NCBI GenBank assembly: GCA_015490805.1
Contig: WFXC01000024.1
Span: 1-52,795, forward strand
Length of the DNA stretch: 52,795 bases
From: Candidatus Kapaibacterium sp.
GTDB taxonomy: Bacteria; Bacteroidota; Ignavibacteria; Kapaibacteriales; WFXC01
Reading direction: 5' to 3'
Positions within the stretch are counted from its first letter, which is position 1. Each line of letters begins with the position of its first letter. Positions 9,179 to 17,706 of the stretch are shown piece by piece. The notes under the pieces are model-generated. The model was not told the DNA's origin. It saw nothing but the letters and a program-made list of their open reading frames with translations, and did not search any database. A program made the position numbers and the translations under genes.

Positions 9179-11014
9179 ATGTGCGGCATTGTTGGATACA
9201 TTGGCTACCGCCCGGTTGTTCCGATTCTAATTCAGGGCCTCAAACGCCTGGAATATCGCGGATATGATTCAGCAGGTATTGCCGTACTCGATGACCGGCA
9301 ACAGCTCCACGTAATCAAGCGAGCAGGAAAAGTCAACGATTTAGCTACGACCGTTGAATCCTTACCAATTCCCAGTACTATCGGCATTGGGCATACGCGA
9401 TGGGCAACGCATGGTGTTCCCAATGACACCAATGCCCATCCCCATACCGATCAGGATCGTCGATTGGCTTTAGTCCACAACGGCATCATTGAAAATTACC
9501 AGGCGATTCGAACGCAGTTGTTGCGGGAAGGCTACCAGCTCAAGACGGAAACCGACACGGAAGTACTGACGGTCTTCATCCGATCTTTCTACGACAAAGT
9601 CGGCGACCTGCGGGAAGCTGTTCGTCTGGCACTGGCAGAGGTTGAGGGAACTTTTGGCATTGCTATTGTTTCACCTTTAGAACCTGATCTACTGATTGCT
9701 GCTCGCCGGGGAAGTCCCCTGTTGATTGGCTTAGGCAACAATGAAAATTTTGTTGCTTCAGATGCTGCGGCGGTCATTCAATACACCCGCAACGTGATTT
9801 TTCTCCAAGATAACGAAATAAGCTTCATTCAGCAGGGCGAATATGAAATCCGCACCATTGACAACCAGCCAAGTGCTCCAGAGATTTTCAAAATCGAGTA
9901 TGATCTGGAGCAAATCGAAAAAGGTGGGTACGAACACTTTATGCTCAAAGAAATTTTTGAACAACCCACCACCTTCCGTGACGCCTGCCGGGGACGAATC
10001 CTTCTGGAAGATGGGAATGTCCGTCTTGGAGGATTACGTCCTGTTGCCGACAAATTACAGCGTGCACAGCGACTGATCTTCACTGCCTGCGGTACCTCGT
10101 GGCACGCAGCACTGGTAGGCGAGTACCTCATCGAAGATCTTGCCAGAATCCCGGTAGAAGTAGAATACGCCTCCGAATTTCGATATCGCAATCCGGTGCT
10201 GTCCAAGGACGACATTGTCATTGCTATTTCCCAGAGTGGAGAAACGGCTGATACACTGGCAGCTATTCGGGAAGCCAAACTCCGTGGCGCCACAACATTG
10301 GGTATTGTTAATGTCGTTGGCAGCACTATCGCTCGTGAAACAGATGCCGGTGTTTATATCCACGCTGGTCCAGAAATTGGAGTGGCTTCCACCAAAGCCT
10401 TTACCTCGCAATTAGCTGTACTTTCGCTACTGGCGATCTATCTGGGGCGGATGCGACATCTTTCGCCAGAAGATGGACGTACCCTGCTTCGTGAGCTACA
10501 GGCTATTCCAGAGAAGATCCAGCAAATTCTGCAGCAGGCAGAGTTGATCCAGCACGTGGCTCTTCAGTACAAAGATGCGGCAAACTTCCTCTACCTGGGA
10601 CGCTCTTACAACTTCCCGGTTGCCCTGGAAGGAGCTCTGAAACTGAAGGAAATTTCCTACATCCACGCTGAAGGATACCCTGCGGCTGAGATGAAACATG
10701 GACCGATTGCGCTGATCGACGAAAATATGCCAGTGGTGTTCATTGCTCCTCGAGATGAGCTATATGAGAAAATCCTTTCCAACATCGAAGAAGTTCGAGC
10801 GCGGGGAGGAAAAATCATTTCAATTGCAACCGAAGGTGATCACAAAATCGCTGACGTTTCAGATCACACCATCTACATTCCCAGAACGCTTCCGTATTTC
10901 ACCCCGGTGCTGAGTGTTATTCCACTGCAACTCTTGGCGTATTACATTGCTGTTGAACGGGGCTGTAATGTGGATATGCCCCGGAATCTAGCAAAGAGTG
11001 TGACGGTGGAATAA
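9179..11014 (+). CDS. glmS: Glutamine--fructose-6-phosphate aminotransferase (isomerizing)
   Basis: The enzyme makes glucosamine-6-phosphate from fructose-6-phosphate and glutamine, the first step toward UDP-GlcNAc for peptidoglycan and LPS. At 611 residues it is full length. MCGIVGYIG exposes the catalytic Cys2 after Met removal. The glutaminase domain has LEYRGYDSAG and GHTRWATHG. Two SIS sugar-isomerase domains follow (TACGTSWHA and SQSGETADT in the first, AEGYPAAEMKHGP in the second), with the conserved C-terminus DMPRNLAKSVTVE. GGAAG lies 8 nt before the ATG. No glmS ribozyme is seen in the 12-nt gap after dnaE. Confidence 0.98.
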   Translation: MCGIVGYIGYRPVVPILIQGLKRLEYRGYDSAGIAVLDDRQQLHVIKRAGKVNDLATTVESLPIPSTIGIGHTRWATHGVPNDTNAHPHTDQDRRLALVHNGIIENYQAIRTQLLREGYQLKTETDTEVLTVFIRSFYDKVGDLREAVRLALAEVEGTFGIAIVSPLEPDLLIAARRGSPLLIGLGNNENFVASDAAAVIQYTRNVIFLQDNEISFIQQGEYEIRTIDNQPSAPEIFKIEYDLEQIEKGGYEHFMLKEIFEQPTTFRDACRGRILLEDGNVRLGGLRPVADKLQRAQRLIFTACGTSWHAALVGEYLIEDLARIPVEVEYASEFRYRNPVLSKDDIVIAISQSGETADTLAAIREAKLRGATTLGIVNVVGSTIARETDAGVYIHAGPEIGVASTKAFTSQLAVLSLLAIYLGRMRHLSPEDGRTLLRELQAIPEKIQQILQQAELIQHVALQYKDAANFLYLGRSYNFPVALEGALKLKEISYIHAEGYPAAEMKHGPIALIDENMPVVFIAPRDELYEKILSNIEEVRARGGKIISIATEGDHKIADVSDHTIYIPRTLPYFTPVLSVIPLQLLAYYIAVERGCNVDMPRNLAKSVTVE

Positions 11015-11019
11015 CGCCG

Positions 11020-12270
11020 ATGCAACTTATTGGGCTGGCAGGTATCGCACTGATCTTACTGGTTGCCTGGAGTTTGTCAGAAAACCGCCGAGCTTTTCCT
11101 GTGCGAGTGGTACTCTGGGGCTTTGCTCTCCAGTTTCTCTTTGCCTTCGCGGTTCTGAAAGTTCCCGGTATTGTGGATGGGTTCCAGTGGTTGGGCGATG
11201 CAGTGACCAGATTCTTAGGCTTTGCGCAGCAAGGAGCGCAGTTTGTCTTTGGTCGCCTGGTAGACCCTGCTTATCGTGAAACTTTCGGGTTTATCTTTGC
11301 CTTCACCATTCTGCCCACGATCATTTTCTTCTCCGCGGTGATGGCAGTGCTCTACCATTTAGGCATTATGCAAAAGATCGTCTACGCAATGGGATGGCTG
11401 ATGCAGAAGACGCTCCGCACCTCGAACATTGAATCGCTGGCAGCAGCGGCGAACGTGTTTTTTGGACAGACCGAGGCGGTACTCACCGTCCGCCCGTACC
11501 TTTCCGTTGCAACGCGCTCGGAGCTTTTTGCAATGATGGTTGGTGGTTTTGTGACCATCGCTGGTGGCGTGCTGGCAGGGTACATTCAGATGGGCATCCC
11601 GGCTACCGACCTGATCGCTGCCAGCATCATCTCCGCCCCCGCTGGTTTGATGATTGCCAAAATTCTGGTGCCAGCAACCGGACAGGAGCTGGATCGAGAA
11701 GCAGCGATACCGGAAAACATCTATGCACAATCGCAGAACGTGCTGGAAGCAGCGGTCAATGGCACAACAGAAGGGGTCCGTCTGGCAGTCAACATCGCTG
11801 CTATGCTGATCGTTTTCTTAGCATTTATCGCACTGGCAGACGCCTTTTTCCACTTTCTCTACATCCACGCTGCCCTACCACTGGGCTGGAACGGGTTTCC
11901 AAAATCGCTTCAGGAATTCTTTGGCATACTATTCTCCCCAATTGCTTACATTATCGGCGTTCCCAGTCAAGATGCAGCACTTTTTGGTGGGCTGATAGGA
12001 ACCAAAATTGCTCTCAACGAATTCGTTGCCTATGCTCAACTCAGTGAATATATCCAGGCAGGCACCTTGTCTGAACGAACTATTCATCTGGCAACCTTTG
12101 CGCTTTGTGGCTTTGCAAACTTCGGCAGTATCGCTATCCAGATCGGCGGAATTGGAGGATTGGTTCCAGAACGCAAAGCAGAACTGGCGCAAATCGGAGT
12201 GAAAGCAATGTTCGGGGGTGTCTTAGCAAACCTCCTGACCGCTGCCGTTGTTAGCCTACTTCTTCCATAG
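11020..12270 (+). CDS. Concentrative nucleoside transporter (NupC/CNT family)
   Basis: This 416-residue inner-membrane protein has many hydrophobic helices and CNT-family motifs: FFGQTEAVLTVRPYL in the first pore half, and SQDAALFGGLIGTKIALNEFVAY followed by CGFANFGSIAIQIGG in the second. CNT proteins import nucleosides with H+ or Na+. The gene begins 5 nt after glmS and is probably co-transcribed with it. Its stop faces the DUF1232 gene 16 nt away. The exact substrate cannot be read from sequence. Confidence 0.94.
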   Translation: MQLIGLAGIALILLVAWSLSENRRAFPVRVVLWGFALQFLFAFAVLKVPGIVDGFQWLGDAVTRFLGFAQQGAQFVFGRLVDPAYRETFGFIFAFTILPTIIFFSAVMAVLYHLGIMQKIVYAMGWLMQKTLRTSNIESLAAAANVFFGQTEAVLTVRPYLSVATRSELFAMMVGGFVTIAGGVLAGYIQMGIPATDLIAASIISAPAGLMIAKILVPATGQELDREAAIPENIYAQSQNVLEAAVNGTTEGVRLAVNIAAMLIVFLAFIALADAFFHFLYIHAALPLGWNGFPKSLQEFFGILFSPIAYIIGVPSQDAALFGGLIGTKIALNEFVAYAQLSEYIQAGTLSERTIHLATFALCGFANFGSIAIQIGGIGGLVPERKAELAQIGVKAMFGGVLANLLTAAVVSLLLP

Positions 12271-12286
12271 GTACCAGAGTTTCCTT

Positions 12287-12721
12287 CTAAGCAACAATCT
12301 CCAGAGGAATGCCTCGGAACTCTGCGTACCGCCGAATTTCCTCATTGAGACTGCTGATGACCAACCCGATCACAAAAGCATCATCAACATAACCAATCAA
12401 AGGCAGCACATCTGGCACCATATCAAAAGGGTTGATGAAATACACTAAGGCTGCCAAGATCAGCGCTTTTGTTGTCCATCGGAGGGTAAAATCCGGATCC
12501 TTCAGCAAGGAGTACAGGAGTTGTACCCGCTGAATCAACACTCGCAACTTCTGGGATACCATCGCGGATCCAGACAACAGCGACTGGATCTTCTTCTCTA
12601 ATCGCCCATCAACCAATCGTTCATCGTCCGGATGCATGCGATCTGCCCGGTTATACAATGAACGCTCTAATTCCTGCTGCAATTCCGAGGGCAATCCATT
12701 TTGTTCTTCAGTCGTACTCAT
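12287..12721 (-). CDS. DUF1232 (YkvA-like) membrane protein
   Basis: The protein has 144 residues. A hydrophilic N-terminal half precedes the DUF1232 core (residues ~80-125: ALVYFINPFDMVPDVLPLIG, then DDAFVIGLVI), with the family-typical P.D..PD..P..G.vDD pattern. Function is unknown; members are small membrane-associated proteins. The ATG overlaps the lgt stop in an ATGA, so the two genes are translationally coupled. Confidence 0.9.
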   Translation of the reverse strand: MSTTEEQNGLPSELQQELERSLYNRADRMHPDDERLVDGRLEKKIQSLLSGSAMVSQKLRVLIQRVQLLYSLLKDPDFTLRWTTKALILAALVYFINPFDMVPDVLPLIGYVDDAFVIGLVISSLNEEIRRYAEFRGIPLEIVA

Positions 12722-13569
12722 CGCACTCGCTCCTTCTGTGTTCTTGACTCTCGAGGTGAAGAACGGGTAGCGGCAGACGGAATTGCCTTCGGCGACCGAA
12801 GCACGAAATACAATCCCACCGCGATGAAAGGAATGCTCAGGATCTGTCCCATATCCAGTGGCAGCGAGGCTTCAAACGGCTCCTGCACTTCTTTGACAAA
12901 CTCGATCAAAAAGCGGGCAGTAAAAACCAGAACCAGAAACCATCCGAAAAGTTTACCCGGCTGAAGTGAACGGCGGTGTCGGCGATAATACCGCAGGAGG
13001 AATACAAAAACCGCCAGATATGCTAGCGCTTCGTAGATCTGCGATGGATGACGTGGAATGGAATCAACCCGCGCAAAAACAAATGCCCACGGCAAATCAG
13101 TCGGTTTACCAAGGATTTCAGAATTGAAGAGATTGCCAATACGGATAAAAGCACCACCCAGCGCCGTTGGGATCACCAAACGGTCTAACAACCACAGCAT
13201 CGATATTTTCCGATATTTCCGGGTAAAGAGCCACAGTGCAATCAGAATGCCAATAGCTCCGCCGTGGCTGGCTAATCCCCCCTTCCAGATCTCCAGAATT
13301 TCAACTGGATGTGCAAAATAATAATCCGGAGCGTAGAACAGCACATGTCCCAGCCGGGCGCCAACGACGGTGCCAACGACGACATACACCGTCAGGGCAT
13401 CCAGATACGCGAGTGGCACCCGCTCCTCCTGGAAGAACTTTTTCATCAAGAAATAGCCGATAAAAAAAGCGGTAGCAAACAGGAGTCCATACCATCGAAG
13501 ATGAAAAATCCCGATCTGGAGAATTTCCGGATCAACATCCCACACAATGTACAGGAAGGAAGCTGGCAA
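12718..13569 (-). CDS. lgt: Prolipoprotein diacylglyceryl transferase
   Basis: Lgt transfers diacylglycerol from phosphatidylglycerol to the lipobox cysteine of prolipoproteins at the inner membrane. Signature motifs are present: HLRWYGLLFA near the N-terminus, GGLASHGGAIG, RIGNLFNSEILG and RHPSQIYEA. The 283-residue length and about seven hydrophobic segments fit the family. The apparent start is TTG at 13569, supported by GGAG eight nt upstream. The gene would serve the lipoproteins encoded nearby (13781-14263, 33556-34533 and the broken gene at 30600-31512). Confidence 0.96.
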   Translation of the reverse strand: MPASFLYIVWDVDPEILQIGIFHLRWYGLLFATAFFIGYFLMKKFFQEERVPLAYLDALTVYVVVGTVVGARLGHVLFYAPDYYFAHPVEILEIWKGGLASHGGAIGILIALWLFTRKYRKISMLWLLDRLVIPTALGGAFIRIGNLFNSEILGKPTDLPWAFVFARVDSIPRHPSQIYEALAYLAVFVFLLRYYRRHRRSLQPGKLFGWFLVLVFTARFLIEFVKEVQEPFEASLPLDMGQILSIPFIAVGLYFVLRSPKAIPSAATRSSPRESRTQKERVR

Positions 13570-13608
13570 GGGAGTTACTCCAACTTACGGTACATCCATT
13601 GAAAGGGA

Positions 13609-13699
<91 letters not shown>

Positions 13700-13739
13700 A
13701 CCGTCTGCTGTCAAACTACAAATTTACAGGAAACACCTC

Positions 13740-13775
13740 AAAAGAACAACCGCCAGATGGAGCAAATTGTTGTTC
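13740..13775 (-). terminator. Candidate intrinsic terminator after the YHS lipoprotein gene
   Basis: On the minus strand GAACAAC and GTTGTTC form a 7-bp stem with an 18-nt loop, followed directly by TTTT. It starts 6 nt past the lipoprotein stop and lies before tRNA-Ser. The short U tract and long loop make it a weak candidate. Confidence 0.35.
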
Positions 13776-13780
13776 AATGC

Positions 13781-14263
13781 TTAGTATTGGACGTTTTCCT
13801 TTGCTTCTTCTTTTGTCCCCGTCTTCATTTTGTGCTCGTTCTCTCCCATTTTATGCTCGTGCCCTTCGCCCTCGCCCATCTTGTGTTCATGTCCTTCCAT
13901 ATGCCCACCTTCCATATGTCCACCTTCCATCATCCCTTTCATCATCTCCTGGTGTTGCTGCATGTACTTCGCCGGATCACTCATAAACTTCTCGCGATCC
14001 TCCGCGGAACAGAACCCATACAGTTTGCCTTCGTACCGTGCAGTGTCCATTACCATATGCTTGGTTAAATCCATTCCACAGACTGGACACTTCGTTGACG
14101 CTAACTGCGAAATGTCAACTTGTACACCACCTTGCTGTGTCGTTTGTTCCATCGTTTGCTGTGCTGCTTTCTCTTCTTGTTGCGGTTCCTGTTGCTGTTG
14201 GTTCCCACCACAACCAAGCGCAAAGATAACCACAAGACTCATCAAGAACGCGGAAAACTTCAT
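13781..14263 (-). CDS. YHS-domain lipoprotein with His/Met-rich C-terminal tail
   Basis: The 160-residue protein has a lipoprotein signal ending FALGC (Cys18), a Gln/Glu-rich linker, then a YHS metal-binding domain (CPVCGMDLTKHMVMDTARYE, with GFCSAEDREKFMSDPAKYM following). The last ~55 residues are repetitive and rich in His, Met, Glu and Gly (MEGGHMEGGHMEGHEHKMGE and similar). YHS domains are linked to copper, silver or other heavy-metal proteins, and His/Met clusters commonly bind copper, so a periplasm-facing metal-binding or chaperone role is inferred. No metal transporter is adjacent. An AAGGGG site lies ~10 nt before the ATG. Confidence 0.85.
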   Translation of the reverse strand: MKFSAFLMSLVVIFALGCGGNQQQQEPQQEEKAAQQTMEQTTQQGGVQVDISQLASTKCPVCGMDLTKHMVMDTARYEGKLYGFCSAEDREKFMSDPAKYMQQHQEMMKGMMEGGHMEGGHMEGHEHKMGEGEGHEHKMGENEHKMKTGTKEEAKENVQY

Positions 14264-14363
14264 TAGGAAGCCCCTTTTTTGTTAAACAAAATCACTCTGA
14301 TAAGAATCACCCCGATAACTGGCAAAGACGTATGTTGAAAAAGAGTTATTTTAGATCACCCGC

Positions 14364-15704
14364 TCACAATTTCTCCTTGTTTTGCTTCTGACATTCGGTC
14401 CCTGCATCATATCGTTGTTGCCAGCGCTCCCGCAACCGCTTTGCCACTTCCTTTTCCATTCCCTGATCGGTTGGAATGTAAAATCGCTGTTCGACAACGT
14501 TTTCAGGGAAATAGGAAACGTTGACAAAATGATCTGGAAAGTCGTGCGGGTACTGATATTCACGCCCATACCCTACTTGCTGCATCAGAGTTGTTGGGGC
14601 ATTACGCAGATGCAACGGCACCGGCAGATGCGGATGGGCACGCACAAACGCCTGAGCATCATTGATGGCTTTATACGCCGCATTGGATTTGGGTGCTGCG
14701 GCTAAATAGGTAGTGGCGTGAGCTAAAACAATACGTGCCTCCGGCATCCCAATAGCTTGCACCGCTTGCAGCGCAGCCGTTGCTAACAGCAGTGCCTGTG
14801 GATCAGCATTCCCAATGTCTTCACTGGCAAAGATCACCAACCGTCGGGCGATAAACAGTGGATCTTCACCCGCTTCCAGCATCTTTGCCAACCATAACAA
14901 TGCAGCATCAGGATCCGATCCCCGGAGCGACTTAATAAAGGCGGAAATGGTATTGTAATGCTCCTCCCCGCTGCGATCATACGCCGGGAAAACCTGCTGA
15001 ACAAGCCGCTGAATAACCTGATGGGTGAGACGAATAACGCCCTTTGTTTCCTCCCCACCGGTAGTGATAGCCAGTTCCAGCAGATTTAACGCTTTGCGTG
15101 CATCACCACCACTATATCGATACACACTTTCCCAGTCAGGAATTTCAATTGTGTAACGCTGCAATACGGCATCGGTCCGGAGCGCCCGCTCGACAATCTG
15201 GCGGATCTGCTCAGGCGTCAACGGATGGAGTTGATAGACCACGCACCGACTGAGCAAAGCGGGAATAACGCTAAACGACGGATTTTCGGTGGTAGCGCCC
15301 ACAAGAGTAATCAATCCTGTCTCAACAGCTGGCAACAATGCATCCTGCTGTGCTTTAGTAAAGCGGTGAATCTCGTCCAGAAACAACAGGGTACGGCGTT
15401 GTCGTTGTTGACGCTGCCGCGCCCGTTCCAGCACCACCCGAACATCCTTGACAGTCGCCGAAACGGCAGACAATGCCTCAAAATGATACGCCCCTTCGCT
15501 CGCCAGCAATCGGGCAATCGTCGTCTTCCCACTGCCCGGTGGTCCCCAGAAGATCATCGATGGAAGTTGCTTCTGTTTCAGCAATCGCTGGAGAAGTTGT
15601 ACTACTGCTTCCTGCCCGACCACTTCAGAGAGAGAGCGAGGGCGCATCCGCTCTGCCAGAGGCTCAGCAATGCCAGATGGAGAGTCAAACAACGTATCCA
15701 TCAT
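14364..15704 (-). CDS. rarA: Replication-associated recombination protein A (RarA/MgsA AAA+ ATPase)
   Basis: RarA acts at stalled replication forks as a clamp-loader-like AAA+ ATPase. The protein shows [17 protein letters not shown], Walker [10 protein letters not shown], Walker [11 protein letters not shown], sensor [12 protein letters not shown] and a helical C-terminal tetramerisation region ([18 protein letters not shown]). The ATG at 15704 gives 446 residues; a TTG three codons further upstream is possible. No Shine-Dalgarno site is seen for either. It is divergent from the DUF1992 gene, sharing a palindromic promoter region. Confidence 0.96.
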   Translation of the reverse strand: MMDTLFDSPSGIAEPLAERMRPRSLSEVVGQEAVVQLLQRLLKQKQLPSMIFWGPPGSGKTTIARLLASEGAYHFEALSAVSATVKDVRVVLERARQRQQRQRRTLLFLDEIHRFTKAQQDALLPAVETGLITLVGATTENPSFSVIPALLSRCVVYQLHPLTPEQIRQIVERALRTDAVLQRYTIEIPDWESVYRYSGGDARKALNLLELAITTGGEETKGVIRLTHQVIQRLVQQVFPAYDRSGEEHYNTISAFIKSLRGSDPDAALLWLAKMLEAGEDPLFIARRLVIFASEDIGNADPQALLLATAALQAVQAIGMPEARIVLAHATTYLAAAPKSNAAYKAINDAQAFVRAHPHLPVPLHLRNAPTTLMQQVGYGREYQYPHDFPDHFVNVSYFPENVVEQRFYIPTDQGMEKEVAKRLRERWQQRYDAGTECQKQNKEKL

Positions 15705-15712
15705 CTGCGACA

Positions 15713-15727
15713 AAAACTATAGTTTTG
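15713..15727. promoter_or_regulatory. Palindromic promoter region between rarA and the DUF1992 gene
   Basis: The perfect palindrome AAAACTATAGTTTT lies in the 52-nt gap between the divergent ATGs. On the plus strand it carries TAGTTTTG (15720-15727), a match to the -7 consensus TAnnTTTG, ending 29 nt before the ATG at 15757. The minus strand reads TAGTTTTTG, one base longer than the consensus, and would leave rarA an almost absent leader. Confidence 0.45.
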
Positions 15728-15756
15728 CAGGTTCACAAAACGCACCCGGTACAGCA

Positions 15757-16137
15757 ATGTTGTGGAAATTAGCAGAACAAAAAATTCAGGAAGCCATTCA
15801 ACAGGGAGCTTTTGAGAATCTTCCGGGCTTTGGTAAGCCGCTGAAAATCGAGGACCTGTCCCATTTGCCCGCTGAACTGCGTCTGGCATACCGCATTCTC
15901 AAAAACAGTGGCTATTTGCCGCCGGAGCTGGAACTTCGCAAGGAGCTCCTCACAATGGACGATTTGCTCCAATGCTGCCAGAGCGAGGAGCGCCAGCAAA
16001 CGCTTCGCAAGCAGCGCAATGCAAAACTTTTACAATTTGAGTTGCTGATGGAGCGTCGACGAACCGCTCCGATTCCACCGCACTATTGGACTCGGATCGC
16101 TGAACGATTAACTCAGGACCGTCAAACGAGAAAATAG
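15757..16137 (+). CDS. DUF1992 protein (DnaJ-C28-like conserved domain)
   Basis: The 126-residue protein starts MLWKLAEQKIQEAIQQGAFE and contains LPGFGKPLKIEDL and LAYRILKNSGYLPPELELRK, the diagnostic motifs of DUF1992, found in small bacterial proteins and in eukaryotic DNAJC28. Molecular function is unknown. The ATG at 15757 begins exactly at the conserved domain. trpS follows 9 nt later and is probably in the same transcript. Confidence 0.92.
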   Translation: MLWKLAEQKIQEAIQQGAFENLPGFGKPLKIEDLSHLPAELRLAYRILKNSGYLPPELELRKELLTMDDLLQCCQSEERQQTLRKQRNAKLLQFELLMERRRTAPIPPHYWTRIAERLTQDRQTRK

Positions 16138-16146
16138 CAAGCAACG

Positions 16147-17166
16147 ATGGAACAGCAACAAGCGACCAGGAGAAAGAAAATTATTTTGAGTGGAATGCAG
16201 CCGACCCACCGTCTGATGATCGGGAACTATGTAGGGGCACTGCGACAGTGGGTGCAACTGCAAGAGGAATATGATTGTTTATTTGCCATCGTGGATCTGC
16301 ACGCTTTAACGGTCCCGCAGGATCCGGCAAAGCTGCGTCAGCGCACGCTGGAGGTTGCCGCTCTCTACTTAGCAGCAGGCATTGATCCTGAAAAAAGCAT
16401 CATTTTTGTCCAGTCTCACGTTCCAGCGCATACCCAACTGACGTGGGTTTTGAGTTGCTTCACCTATATGGGCGAATGCAGCCGGATGACCCAATTCAAA
16501 GAAAAGTCGGCAAAGCAGAAAAACATCAATGTTGGGCTGTTTACGTACCCCATTCTGATGGCTGCCGACATTCTCCTGTACCAGGCGGATCTGGTTCCTG
16601 TTGGAGCTGATCAAAAGCAACATCTGGAGTTGACCCGTAATTTAGCTCAGCGATTCAACCATTATTATCCCAACACCTTCACCGTTCCCGAACCCTACAT
16701 CCCCCCCATCGGAGCAAAGATTATGAGTCTGCAAAACCCACAAAAAAAGATGTCAAAATCAGATCCTGAGGAAAAAGCCACGCTGTTTCTAACAGATCCA
16801 CCCGACGTCATCCGGAGCAAGATCCGGCGTGCGGTCACGGACTCAGAACGTACCATTGCGTATGATCCCGAAAAACGCCCTGGCATCAGCAATCTGATTA
16901 CGCTGTACCACGTTGCTACTGGCAAACCCATCGAAACCATCGTAGCTGAGTTTGAAGGCAAAGGATACAAGGAATTTAAAGAAGCACTGGCGGAAGCCCT
17001 GATCGAAATGCTTCGCCCACTCCAACAGCGTTTCCACGAACTGATGGCGGAGAAAACCGAACTCAAAAATATCCTGCGTAAAGGAGCGGAAGCAGCCGGA
17101 CAACGGGCACACCGAACCCTGCGGAAGGTGTATAAAAAAGTTGGTCTCCTTCTGCCCGATACTTAA
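16147..17166 (+). CDS. trpS: Tryptophanyl-tRNA synthetase
   Basis: This class I aminoacyl-tRNA synthetase charges tRNA-Trp. The HIGH-type motif appears as PTHRLMIGNYVGAL (residues ~19-32) and the KMSKS loop as KKMSKSDPEE (~198-207). The tryptophan-pocket motif PILMAADILLY and GADQKQHLELTR are also present. The 339-residue length is normal. It follows the DUF1992 gene by 9 nt. Confidence 0.98.
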   Translation: MEQQQATRRKKIILSGMQPTHRLMIGNYVGALRQWVQLQEEYDCLFAIVDLHALTVPQDPAKLRQRTLEVAALYLAAGIDPEKSIIFVQSHVPAHTQLTWVLSCFTYMGECSRMTQFKEKSAKQKNINVGLFTYPILMAADILLYQADLVPVGADQKQHLELTRNLAQRFNHYYPNTFTVPEPYIPPIGAKIMSLQNPQKKMSKSDPEEKATLFLTDPPDVIRSKIRRAVTDSERTIAYDPEKRPGISNLITLYHVATGKPIETIVAEFEGKGYKEFKEALAEALIEMLRPLQQRFHELMAEKTELKNILRKGAEAAGQRAHRTLRKVYKKVGLLLPDT

Positions 17167-17341
17167 GTAACAGCTCTCGTCAAGCTGTATGCATAAAGTG
17201 CCAGATCGGGACAACGGGATTCCTGTTTTCGCACCTATCATCGGGCATAAGTCGCTTTCGTCCGGAACATCGATCGCTGACTGACATTGTTGTACACACT
17301 GACACAAGCTGCTTCTCACCAGCACTTGCTGGAAATTTTCG

Positions 17342-17349
17342 TATATTTG
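17342..17349 (+). promoter_or_regulatory. Candidate -7 element TATATTTG
   Basis: TATATTTG matches TAnnTTTG and ends 29 nt before the ATG of the DUF3098 gene, within a 212-nt spacer after trpS. A TTG lies ~13 nt upstream, closer than usual. Confidence 0.45.
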
Positions 17350-17378
17350 TACGCTCGTAAAACGACGAAACAGGGTCA

Positions 17379-17663
17379 ATGGCAAAGCGGTCTCGGCGCA
17401 CACAGGTAAAAAAAACTCGATGGACCTTTACTTTAGGTCCACTCAACTTCCGCTGGTTAGGAATTGGAGTTCTGCTAATGGTGCTCGGTTATGTCCTGAT
17501 GGCAACGGCGATCACAGATGATCCTCAAAAGATTCCAGAAGTGTGGAACAATTTCTTAGCGGTCACCGTCGCCCCTTTTGTCCTGGTCATTGCCTACTGT
17601 GCGGTTGTCCCATACGCCTTATGGCTGCGGAAGCGTAAAGTCCGGGAAGAACAGGCATCGTAG
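17379..17663 (+). CDS. DUF3098-like small membrane protein (94 aa)
   Basis: A basic N-terminus (MAKRSRRTQVKK) precedes two hydrophobic segments (residues ~25-45 and ~65-85), ending in a basic tail. The stretch WLGIGVLLMVLGYVLMA and the following VTVAPFVLVIAYC fit DUF3098, a two-helix Bacteroidota family of unknown function. It has its own promoter candidate and precedes the aspartate kinase by 43 nt. Confidence 0.8.
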   Translation: MAKRSRRTQVKKTRWTFTLGPLNFRWLGIGVLLMVLGYVLMATAITDDPQKIPEVWNNFLAVTVAPFVLVIAYCAVVPYALWLRKRKVREEQAS

Positions 17664-17706
17664 CGCTCCAACATAGAACCATTACTGCAATTTCCAGACA
17701 AATGGA

